From JBBINE01 sp037444025 (GTDB lineage Bacteria; Patescibacteriota; Minisyncoccia; UBA6257; HR35): a stretch of DNA of 5,271 nt. The translations under genes and the position numbers were made by a program. The notes below the pieces were generated by a model that ran no database searches, was not told the DNA's origin, and saw only the letters and a list, made by a program, of their open reading frames with translations. Location: contig JBBINE010000029.1 in NCBI GenBank assembly GCA_037444025.1, positions 1-5,271 of the forward strand. Direction: 5' to 3'. Shown here piece after piece: positions 1 through 5,271 of the stretch; the first letter of the stretch is position 1; the number at the start of each line of letters is the position of its first letter.

Positions 1-110
1 TTTTTGAAAAAAATATTAAAAAAATTGTTTTTGATCGAGGAGGTTTTAGTTATCAAGGTCGCATAAAATATCTGGCAGAAAAATTAAGAGAAAAGGGAAT
101 AGAATTTTAA
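1..110 (+). CDS. rplR: 50S ribosomal protein uL18, 3' end only
   Basis: This is the last 35 codons of a gene that begins before the window; the first whole codon starts at base 3 and the TAA stop is at 108-110. The peptide contains VFDRGGFSYQGRIKYLAEKL and ends in EKGIEF. This matches the conserved uL18 C-terminus, where a DRGG/Y-x-GR segment is followed by a helix and a terminal G-[IL]-x-F. The protein binds 5S rRNA in the large-subunit central protuberance. The next gene, rpsE, starts on the base after the stop, which is the standard rplR-rpsE order of the spc-type operon. Identification rests on this tail and the gene order; the N-terminal part cannot be judged. Confidence 0.93.
   Translation, partial: FEKNIKKIVFDRGGFSYQGRIKYLAEKLREKGIEF
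94..98 (+). promoter_or_regulatory. Possible Shine-Dalgarno for rpsE
   Basis: AGGGA lies inside the last codons of rplR, 12 nt before the rpsE ATG. It is the only purine-rich anti-SD-like match near any start in this window. The spacing is longer than the usual 5-9 nt, so re-initiation by ribosomes finishing rplR may matter as much as this site. Confidence 0.4.
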
Positions 111-614
111 ATGAGGGAAAAATTAGATTTCAAAGTAGTGGAAGTAAAAAGAGTAGCTAAAGTTACCGAAGGAGGAAAAAGGATAAAAGTTAGAGCGGTG
201 GTAGTAGTAGGTGATTATGCAGGAAGAGTTGGTGTAGGAATTGCTAAAGGATTAGATTTTGCTGATGCCGTAGAAAAAGGAAGAAAACTAGCAGAAAAAA
301 ACATTATTGAAGTGCCTATATTAAACGGAACATTGCCTTATGAGGTAAAAGCTAAATACGGTGCAGCTGAAATTTTGTTGAAACCTGCCAAATCAGGTAG
401 AGGGCTAGTAGCTGGTGGGGTGGTTAGAACATTGCTTAGTTTGGCTGGTTATTCAAATGTTGTCTCTAAGATAATAGGAGTAACCAAAAATCCATTATTG
501 AATATTTTGGTTAGTTTAAAAGCTTTGGAAAAACTAAGGAGTAGCTACAGCCTTAAGGAAAAATTAAAGTCAACCGTCACCAAAAAATTTATCAATGCAA
601 ATTCATCAAATTAA
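111..614 (+). CDS. rpsE: 30S ribosomal protein uS5
   Basis: This 167-residue protein is close to the usual uS5 length. The N-terminal double-stranded-RNA-binding-like fold spans about residues 6-72, with VKRVAKVTEGGKRIKVRA followed by VVVGDYAGRVGVGIAK. These match the family's RV-x-KV-x-GG-[KR]-R and GD-x-x-GRVG-x-G-x-[GA]K signatures; residues ~16-26 form the loop where spectinomycin-resistance changes occur in other bacteria. The C-terminal domain at ~80-145 carries GRGLVAGGVVRTLLSLAGY and SKIIGVTKNPLLN, as expected. uS5 sits near the mRNA entry channel of the small subunit and contributes to decoding accuracy and helicase action. The ATG follows the rplR stop with no gap, and the last 20 nt overlap rplO. 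The basic Ser/Lys-rich tail after residue 145 is not conserved in the family as I know it. Confidence 0.97.
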   Translation: MREKLDFKVVEVKRVAKVTEGGKRIKVRAVVVVGDYAGRVGVGIAKGLDFADAVEKGRKLAEKNIIEVPILNGTLPYEVKAKYGAAEILLKPAKSGRGLVAGGVVRTLLSLAGYSNVVSKIIGVTKNPLLNILVSLKALEKLRSSYSLKEKLKSTVTKKFINANSSN

Positions 615-1026
615 TTTCAGATTAAAAGGTAAAAAAAGAATAGGTCGTGGTGGAAAAAGGGGAAATTATTCCGGAAGAGGGATGAAGGGACAAAAAGCGA
701 GAGCGGGTAGAAAAATTAGACCGGCTTTGAGAGATTTTATTTTAAAAATTCCTAAACTAAGAGGAATTAAAAACGTAAGAATAAATAAAAATATCTTTGT
801 AATTAACATTGATAAAATTAATCAATCATTTTTATCGGGAGAAAAGGTTAACTTAAAATCTTTAAAAGAAAAGAAGTTATTAAAAATTCCTAAAGGAACT
901 AAAAAATTAAGTGTAAAAATCTTAGGAAGAGGTAATCTTGATAAATCTCTTGTTTTTAGTAAAGATTTAATTTTTTCTCAGAAAGTATTAGAGCAAATTA
1001 AAAAAACAAATAGTAAAATTGAATGA
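595..1026 (+). CDS. rplO: 50S ribosomal protein uL15
   Basis: This is a 143-residue, very basic protein. The N-terminus has the uL15 hallmark RIGRGGKRGNYSGRGMKGQKAR at residues ~15-36, the flexible arm that threads into 23S rRNA. It is followed by RKIRPALRDF and PKLRG in place of the usual glycine-rich linker and RLPKRGF segment. The C-terminal globular part has IPKGTKKLSVKILGRGNLDK and FSQKVLEQI (about 98-135), matching the family's KVLG-x-GEL-x-KAL and FS-x-x-A-x-x-x-I pattern. uL15 is a late-assembling large-subunit protein. The ATG lies inside the rpsE coding region, 20 nt before its stop, with no Shine-Dalgarno match nearby, so translational coupling to rpsE is likely. The normal intervening gene rpmD (uL30) is absent. 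The UGA stop overlaps the secY start as ATGA. Confidence 0.95.
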   Translation: MQIHQINFRLKGKKRIGRGGKRGNYSGRGMKGQKARAGRKIRPALRDFILKIPKLRGIKNVRINKNIFVINIDKINQSFLSGEKVNLKSLKEKKLLKIPKGTKKLSVKILGRGNLDKSLVFSKDLIFSQKVLEQIKKTNSKIE

Positions 1027-2297
1027 AATTTTTCAGATTATTAAAACAATTATTTAAATATAGTGATTTAAGAAAAAGAATTTTTATAGTTTTAGGTTTA
1101 CTTTTATTTTTTAGACTATTAGCTAATATTCCTTTGCCCGATGTTGATCTTAACAGATTTAAAAATCTCTTAGAAGCTAATCAATTTTTTGGTTTTATTA
1201 ATCTTTTTTCTGGTGGTTCTTTATCAAAATTTTCTATAGCTCTTTTGGGTATTGGTCCTTATATTACAGCTGTTATTATTATGCAGCTTTTAACCTTTGT
1301 TTATCCTCGATTAAAAGAAATGTATTATGAGGAAGGTGAAAGAGGAAGGGCTAAATTTAATCAATACGCTCGTTGGTTAACTGTTCCTTTAGCTTTGGTT
1401 CAATCTTTTGGTTTTTTAAACTTTCTTCAAAGTCAAGGAATTATTTTTATTCCTAATCTTGTTTTTTTAATTAGAGATTCTATAATAGTGACTACTAGTA
1501 CGATTATTCTTATGTGGCTGGGAGAATTAATTAGTGAACAAAAATTGGGCAATGGTATTTCTTTAATCGTCTTTTCAGGAATTATAGCCTCTGTTCCTAA
1601 ATCTTTACTTCAAGTATATACTACTTTTTCTTTAGGTAAGATTCAGATCTATATATCTTTTTTAATGTTAGCTATTTTAGTTATTTTAGGAATAGTTTTT
1701 ATTAATGAGTCGGAAAGAAGAATCCAGTTAGTTTTTGCTAAAAGAGTAAGGGGGACAAAAATTTACGGAGGAGCTAATACTTATTTGCCTATTAGAATTT
1801 CTCAAGCTGGAGTTATTCCTATAATTTTTGCTATAGCTTTACTGTTATTTCCTCAAACTTTAGTTCAATTTTTATCTTTAACCAAAATAAATTTTTTTAA
1901 TACTCTTCTTTCCCAGATAAATAGTGTTTTAAATAATTTGTTTATTTTTTCTTTGCTCTATTTTATTTTAGTTTTTGCTTTTACCTATCTTTATACTTCT
2001 ATTACTTTTAATCCCGAAGAGCTTTCTAAAAATATTCAAAAATCAGGTGCTTTTGTTCCCGGTGTAAGGCCTGGAAAAGAGACAGAAAAATATTTTCACA
2101 ATATCGTAAGCAAACTTACCTTTTTTGGTGGAATTTTTCTAGGTATAGTAGCCATTCTTCCTTATGTTTTTCAGCTAATAACCAAAACACAATTTTTAGC
2201 TATTGGTGGAACATCGATATTGATAGTTGTTTCGGTAGCTATCGAAACTATAAAACAAATTCAAGCCGAATTAAGTTTAAGAAGATATGAAGTCTAA
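1023..2297 (+). CDS. secY: Protein translocase subunit SecY
   Basis: This 424-residue polytopic membrane protein is the channel of the Sec translocon, which works with SecE, SecG and the SecA motor to export unfolded proteins and insert membrane proteins. Ten hydrophobic segments can be read, roughly at residues 17-36, 73-93, 118-138, 148-169, 177-196, 208-228, 260-280, 303-325, 364-385 and 391-410. The plug and first signature are at 61-90 (LFSGGSLSKFSIALLGIGPY then ITAVIIMQLL). The second signature includes WLGELISEQKLGNGISLIVF at 165-184. The cytosolic loop after TM6 has ERRIQLVFAKRVRG (231-244), followed by RISQAGVIPIIFA. The long loop before TM9 has NPEELSKNIQKSGAFVPGVR (330-349), including the SecA-contacting conserved arginine R349. 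GGTSILIVV begins at 395. The start overlaps rplO by 4 nt and the end overlaps adk by 11 nt. The gene appears intact and of normal length. Confidence 0.98.
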   Translation: MKFFRLLKQLFKYSDLRKRIFIVLGLLLFFRLLANIPLPDVDLNRFKNLLEANQFFGFINLFSGGSLSKFSIALLGIGPYITAVIIMQLLTFVYPRLKEMYYEEGERGRAKFNQYARWLTVPLALVQSFGFLNFLQSQGIIFIPNLVFLIRDSIIVTTSTIILMWLGELISEQKLGNGISLIVFSGIIASVPKSLLQVYTTFSLGKIQIYISFLMLAILVILGIVFINESERRIQLVFAKRVRGTKIYGGANTYLPIRISQAGVIPIIFAIALLLFPQTLVQFLSLTKINFFNTLLSQINSVLNNLFIFSLLYFILVFAFTYLYTSITFNPEELSKNIQKSGAFVPGVRPGKETEKYFHNIVSKLTFFGGIFLGIVAILPYVFQLITKTQFLAIGGTSILIVVSVAIETIKQIQAELSLRRYEV

Positions 2298-2934
2298 GAA
2301 ATTACTTTCTTTGTTAAAAGGAATAAGAAAGGTTATATTTTTTACTGGACCACCACTTGCAGGAAAAGATACTCAAGCAAAATTATTAGCTAAAAGAAGC
2401 AAGGGAAAGTTTATAATTAGCCATGTAGTTATTGATAGATTTTTAAAAAATCAAAAATCTCGTTACCTTAAAATAGGAAAAAAGATTTTTAATCTTAACA
2501 AAGAAAAAGAAAAAAGATTTCAGGGAGGATTTTATTCGCCGGAGTTAGTTGGTTATATAATTTCAGAAAAAATAAAAAAAGAATTTTTACAATTGCCTGA
2601 GAATAAAAACAAAATTTTAATTTTTTCAGGTTCTCCTCGTCTAATTTCTGAAGCTAAAATAGAAATTAAAACCTTAAAAGAATTGAAAATTGATTTTATA
2701 GTTTTTTCTTTGATTTTAAGCGAAGAAGAAATTTTAAAACGAGCCGTTAAAAGAGGCCGGGATATAGAAGATAAAAAAGAGATTGTTCAAAAAAGAATAG
2801 AAAATTATAAAAAATATGTTTTACCAACAATAAATTTTCTCAAAAAACAGACAAAAGTTTTTGAAATTAAAAGTGAGGGTTCGGTAACAAAAATTCATAA
2901 GGAAATCTATTCTCTTTTTAAAAAGAATCTTTAA
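2287..2934 (+). CDS. adk: Divergent adenylate-kinase-like nucleoside monophosphate kinase
   Basis: This 215-residue protein sits directly after secY, the usual place of adk, and overlaps it by 11 nt. Adenylate kinase interconverts ATP + AMP and 2 ADP. The P-loop is GPPLAGKDTQAK at residues 21-32; the canonical form is GxPGxGKGTQ, so two glycines are replaced by L24 and D28 while G26, K27 and T29 remain. GFYSPELV (81-88) matches the LVPDELV element. SGSPR (114-118) stands for DGFPR, keeping R118 but losing the Asp. The TGDxLR motif of the NMP-binding domain is not recognisable, although R51 could be its arginine. The LID domain is almost missing: RAVKRG (152-157) runs straight into RDIED and then EIVQKRIENY (165-174). 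P-loop kinase fold and relation to Adk are well supported; AMP specificity and activity are inferred. The start gives a 12-residue extension beyond typical Adk; a TTG at 2311 is an alternative start. Confidence 0.8.
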   Translation: MKSKKLLSLLKGIRKVIFFTGPPLAGKDTQAKLLAKRSKGKFIISHVVIDRFLKNQKSRYLKIGKKIFNLNKEKEKRFQGGFYSPELVGYIISEKIKKEFLQLPENKNKILIFSGSPRLISEAKIEIKTLKELKIDFIVFSLILSEEEILKRAVKRGRDIEDKKEIVQKRIENYKKYVLPTINFLKKQTKVFEIKSEGSVTKIHKEIYSLFKKNL

Positions 2935-2937
2935 TAC

Positions 2938-2952
2938 TTATTTACTAAATAA
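2938..2952. repeat. Perfect 7-bp inverted repeat overlapping the tRNA promoter -35
   Basis: TTATTTA-C-TAAATAA has two 7-bp arms around a single base and covers the putative -35 hexamer at 2941-2946. It consists almost wholly of A and T, so chance is a real possibility in this composition. With only one central base it is better thought of as a DNA-level dyad than an RNA hairpin. Confidence 0.4.
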
Positions 2953-2969
2953 TAGTTTTGTGATATAAT
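2941..2969 (+). promoter_or_regulatory. Extended -10 promoter for the tRNA gene
   Basis: TGATATAAT at 2961-2969 is a perfect extended -10 (TGn plus TATAAT). Exactly 17 bp upstream lies TTTACT (2941-2946), matching four of six positions of TTGACA. Transcription would start near 2976-2977, about 8 nt before the mature tRNA 5' end, a reasonable leader for RNase P removal. It begins just 6 nt after the adk stop codon, so the tRNA has its own promoter even if operon read-through also occurs. Confidence 0.75.
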
Positions 2970-2984
2970 TTAAAATATATTTTA

Positions 2985-3057
2985 GCCCCGGTAGCTCAAC
3001 TGGAAGAGCAGGAGCGTTCTAAGCTCAAGGTTGGGGGTTCGATTCCCTCCCGGGGTA
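2985..3057 (+). tRNA. tRNA-Arg (anticodon UCU)
   Basis: This 73-nt cloverleaf decodes AGA (and AGG by wobble), which are common arginine codons in the neighbouring genes. The acceptor stem is GCCCCGG (2985-2991) with CCGGGGT (3050-3056), all paired with one terminal G-U, and the discriminator is A3057. The D stem is GCTC/GAGC with GG in its loop (3002-3003). The anticodon loop is GTTCTAA (3016-3022) with TCT at 3018-3020. The T stem is GGGGG/CCCTC with loop TTCGATT (3038-3044). Position 15 is A and position 48 is T, a valid Levitt pair. CCA is not encoded (the next bases are CTTT), so a CCA-adding enzyme is needed. Oddities are a G27-A43 mismatch closing the anticodon stem and G at position 32 instead of a pyrimidine. 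Confidence 0.96.
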
Positions 3058-3068
3058 CTTTTTCTTTT
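3058..3068 (+). terminator. Possible tRNA terminator formed by the acceptor stem plus T-run
   Basis: The GC-rich tRNA acceptor and T stems end at 3056, and two bases later CTTTTTCTTTT begins. A stable GC stem followed by a T-run is the layout of an intrinsic terminator, so the tRNA itself may serve as the terminator hairpin. No separate strong hairpin exists between the tRNA and clpB. The function is inferred; the T-run may be only a 3' trailer. Confidence 0.4.
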
Positions 3069-3097
3069 AACTATCGTTAGAAAGTATAGTTTATAAT
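3067..3097 (+). promoter_or_regulatory. Candidate clpB promoter
   Basis: TATAAT at 3092-3097 is a perfect -10 hexamer 26 nt before the clpB ATG, predicting a start near 3104 and a leader of about 20 nt. The -35 is poor: TTAACT (3067-3072) with a 19-bp spacer is the best I find. A weak -35 would suit a gene dependent on an activator or alternative sigma factor, but this is inference. There is no Shine-Dalgarno match in the A/T-only leader before the ATG. Confidence 0.45.
3069..3091. repeat. Inverted repeat upstream of clpB, candidate operator
   Basis: AACTAT (3069-3074) and ATAGTT (3086-3091) are perfect 6-bp inverted arms around an 11-nt spacer, with two further symmetric pairs inside (TT 3077-3078 with AA 3082-3083). 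The right arm abuts the putative clpB -10 at 3092. It does not resemble CIRCE (TTAGCACTC-N9-GAGTGCTAA), the HspR site or the CtsR direct heptad repeat. In AT-rich DNA such a repeat can arise by chance; the location is what makes it worth listing. Confidence 0.35.
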
Positions 3098-3123
3098 TTA
3101 TTAATTAAAATTAAAAAATAAGT

Positions 3124-5271
3124 ATGTTTCCTTTAAATCGTTTCACTTTTAAAGCTCAGGAAGTTTTGATGAAGGCTCAAGATAAAGCTGTAGAACTTCA
3201 TCATCCCGAGATAAAGGCTCTTCATATTCTTTGGGGTATTTTAACCATAGAAGAAAGTATTATTGCTGACATCTTAAAAGAACTTAAAACTAATGTTCAA
3301 GCTTTAAATCATACAGTCGAAGAAGAACTTAATAGAATACCTAAAATTTTTGTGGGCAGTAATATTGTCCAAGCTGATGTTTCTAAAGAGGCTTATCAAA
3401 TTTTAGATCAAGCTAATTATCTTTCTAGAAAAATGGGTGATGAGTTTATTTCTTTAGAGCATATAATGTTATCTCTTACAGAAATAAGGACATCAGCTAA
3501 ATTTATTCTTGAAAGATTTGGAATTACTTTTGATGGGGTTAATAAAGTAGTGACTAATCTAAGACAGGGACAAAAAGTAACTGATGAAACACCGGAAGCT
3601 AAATATAAAGTTTTAGAAAAATATGCCTTTAACCTAACTGAGTTAGCTAAGCAAAAGAAGTTAGATCCGATTATTGGTAGGGATAAAGAAATAAGAAGAG
3701 TAATAGAGATTTTGTCTCGAAGAACTAAAAATAACCCTGTACTTATTGGTGAAGCTGGCGTAGGAAAGACAGCTATTGTTGAAGGGTTAGCTCAAAGAAT
3801 TGTTAGCGGTGATGTTCCAGAATCAATGAAGAAAAAAGAAATTCTTTCTTTGGATATTGGTTCTTTAATTGCAGGATCAAAATATAGAGGAGAATTCGAA
3901 GACAGATTGAAAGTTATTATTAGAGAAATAAAAATTAATGCCGGCAGGTTTATTCTTTTTGTTGATGAAATGCACACTTTAGTAGGTGCTGGTGCCGCTG
4001 AAGGAGCTATTGATGCTTCTAATTTATTAAAGCCTATTTTAACTAAAGGTGACTTTCAATTAATAGGAGCGACAACTTTTAGAGATTACAAATTACACAT
4101 AGAAAAAGATCCTGCTTTTGCCAGAAGATTCCAGCCTGTTTTAGTGGAAGAACCATCAATAGAGGACAGTATTGCTATTTTGAGAGGTTTAAAAGAAAAA
4201 TATGAACTTCACCATGGAGTTAAAATTCTAGATAATGCTGTAGTGGCAGCTGTGAAACTTTCTTCTCGATATATTACCAATAGATTTTTACCTGATAAAG
4301 CTATCGATGTGATGGATGAAGCAGCAGCTGCAGTAAAAATCCAGTTAGAAACTGTTCCTTCAGAAATAGAAGAATACAACAAAGAGATAAAAAAATTAGA
4401 GATAGAAAGAGAAGCTTTACTCAAAGAAGATACTTCTTCGAAGACACAACTTAGAAGTATTGAATCTCAGTTAGAAAAATTAAGAAAAGAAAAAAATAAA
4501 TTAGATGAAAAATGGGCTTTAGAAAAGAAAATTGCCAATAGATATCAAGAATTAAAGAAAAAAATAGAAAACCTAAAGATTGAAGCAGAAGAAGCTGAAA
4601 ACCAAGGAGATTTTACAAAAGTAGCTGAGATTTTATATGGAGAAATACCTAATCTTCAGAAAGAACTGGCTGATTTAGAAGTTAAAGCTAAAAAAATGAA
4701 AACAGTTTTTATTAAAGAAGTAGTTACCGAAGAAGATGTAGCTGAAGTCGTTTCTCGCTGGACTAATATTCCGGTAAAAAAGATTATAGAAGATGAGAAA
4801 GAAAAGCTTCTTAAGGGAGAAGAAATTCTTAGACAAAGAGTAATAGGTCAGGACAAAGCGGTATCTGCTGTTGTTAATGCTTTAAGAAGAGCTCGTGCCG
4901 GTTTAGCTGATGAAAAGAAACCTATTTCTTCTTTTCTTTTTTTAGGACCAACCGGCGTAGGAAAGACAGAATTAGCTCGGAGTTTAGCTGATTTTATGTT
5001 TAATGATGAGAAAGCTATGATCAGGATAGATATGTCAGAATATATGGAACTTCATTCAGTAGCCAAATTAATTGGTTCTCCTCCTGGTTATGTTGGTTAT
5101 GAAGAAGGAGGTCAGTTAACCGAAGCTGTTAAACATCGTCCCTATAGTATTATTCTTTTTGATGAAATCGAAAAAGCTCATCCTGAAGTTTTTAATATTT
5201 TGCTTCAGATTCTTGATGAGGGTAGGTTAACAGATAGCAAAGGAACTACAGTTAATTTTAGAAATACTATT
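3124..5271 (+). CDS. clpB: ATP-dependent disaggregase ClpB, 3' end beyond the window
   Basis: The open frame gives 716 residues with no stop. ClpB is a hexameric AAA+ unfoldase that, with DnaK, pulls polypeptides out of aggregates in the cytosol. The N-domain of two Clp repeats is ~1-145. D1 has Walker A GEAGVGKT (209-216), pore-loop Y254 in SKYRGEFEDRLK, Walker B FVDE (E282), sensor IGATT and arginine fingers R334/R335. The coiled-coil middle domain (~405-530) is full length and contains the YGEIP motif (505-509). VVSRWTNIPV leads into D2 with Walker A GPTGVGKT (608-615), pore-loop Y656 in GYVGYEEGG and Walker B FDE (E681). From memory, these catalytic and pore residues all sit three positions after their E. 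coli ClpB equivalents, so spacing is conserved; ClpA and ClpC have no or a short middle domain. About 140 residues should lie beyond the window. The first Walker A has Ala where Pro is usual. No Shine-Dalgarno precedes the ATG. Confidence 0.96.
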   Translation, partial: MFPLNRFTFKAQEVLMKAQDKAVELHHPEIKALHILWGILTIEESIIADILKELKTNVQALNHTVEEELNRIPKIFVGSNIVQADVSKEAYQILDQANYLSRKMGDEFISLEHIMLSLTEIRTSAKFILERFGITFDGVNKVVTNLRQGQKVTDETPEAKYKVLEKYAFNLTELAKQKKLDPIIGRDKEIRRVIEILSRRTKNNPVLIGEAGVGKTAIVEGLAQRIVSGDVPESMKKKEILSLDIGSLIAGSKYRGEFEDRLKVIIREIKINAGRFILFVDEMHTLVGAGAAEGAIDASNLLKPILTKGDFQLIGATTFRDYKLHIEKDPAFARRFQPVLVEEPSIEDSIAILRGLKEKYELHHGVKILDNAVVAAVKLSSRYITNRFLPDKAIDVMDEAAAAVKIQLETVPSEIEEYNKEIKKLEIEREALLKEDTSSKTQLRSIESQLEKLRKEKNKLDEKWALEKKIANRYQELKKKIENLKIEAEEAENQGDFTKVAEILYGEIPNLQKELADLEVKAKKMKTVFIKEVVTEEDVAEVVSRWTNIPVKKIIEDEKEKLLKGEEILRQRVIGQDKAVSAVVNALRRARAGLADEKKPISSFLFLGPTGVGKTELARSLADFMFNDEKAMIRIDMSEYMELHSVAKLIGSPPGYVGYEEGGQLTEAVKHRPYSIILFDEIEKAHPEVFNILLQILDEGRLTDSKGTTVNFRNTI

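Noticed and set aside
37..44. Perfect Shine-Dalgarno sequence GAGGAGGT
   Set aside because: It encodes part of the conserved DRGG of uL18 and no ATG, GTG or TTG follows at a usable distance.
2914..2925. CTTTTTAAAAAG palindrome at the end of adk as a terminator
   Set aside because: It is a loopless A/T palindrome within the coding sequence, with no GC stem and no proper T-run after it.
3792..3977. Open frame of 61 codons on the - strand
   Set aside because: It lies wholly inside the D1 ATPase domain of clpB, whose frame carries conserved catalytic motifs; the antisense peptide resembles no family and has no start signals.
4209..4424. Open frame of 71 codons on the - strand
   Set aside because: It is antisense to the end of D1 and the start of the middle domain of clpB; the Ser/Ala/Ile-rich composition is what reverse translation of helical Lys/Glu/Ala codons gives.
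1..5271. Alternative code with UGA as glycine (Gracilibacteria/Absconditabacteria)
   Set aside because: No in-frame TGA occurs inside any gene here, glycine uses GGN, and TGA ends rplO in a normal ATGA overlap with secY.
3124..5271. ClpC or ClpA rather than ClpB
   Set aside because: The middle domain is about 125 residues with the YG-x-IP motif, and the D1-to-D2 spacing equals that of ClpB. The ClpP-binding loop region lies just beyond the window, so its absence cannot be confirmed directly.

Overview
This window is strongly AT-rich bacterial DNA. It carries the tail of a ribosomal-protein operon, a tRNA gene and most of a large chaperone gene, all on the + strand. The best fit for the source is a member of the Candidate Phyla Radiation (Patescibacteria). 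Three things point that way: rplO follows rpsE directly with no rpmD (uL30) between them, which is a known trait of that group; the adenylate-kinase-like gene is highly divergent; and gene ends are packed or overlapping. UGA behaves as a stop (it ends rplO and is absent inside the reading frames), so the UGA-glycine code of Gracilibacteria and Absconditabacteria is unlikely. I cannot place it below the superphylum level.

Positions 1-2934 hold rplR (3' end only), rpsE, rplO, secY and an adk-like gene. None of the junctions has a gap: rplR abuts rpsE, rpsE and rplO overlap by 20 nt, rplO and secY by 4 nt (ATGA), and secY and adk by 11 nt. They are presumably one translationally coupled transcript making the large- and small-subunit proteins uL18, uS5 and uL15, the SecY protein-export channel, and a nucleotide kinase. 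The usual continuation (map, infA, rpmJ, rpsM, rpsK, rpsD, rpoA, rplQ) is not present after adk.

Positions 2935-3123 are the only intergenic stretch. It contains a near-ideal extended -10 promoter, a tRNA-Arg(UCU) gene without an encoded CCA end, a T-rich run directly after the tRNA that could terminate its transcript, and a second TATAAT with an adjoining inverted repeat ahead of the next gene.

Positions 3124-5271 encode the first 716 residues of ClpB, the AAA+ disaggregase, cut off by the window edge in the second ATPase domain. Its motifs and full-length middle domain identify it as ClpB rather than ClpA or ClpC. I see no mobile element, CRISPR array or clear unknown system. The most unusual items are the degenerate, almost LID-less nucleotide kinase, the operon break after it, and the unexplained inverted repeat in the clpB leader.
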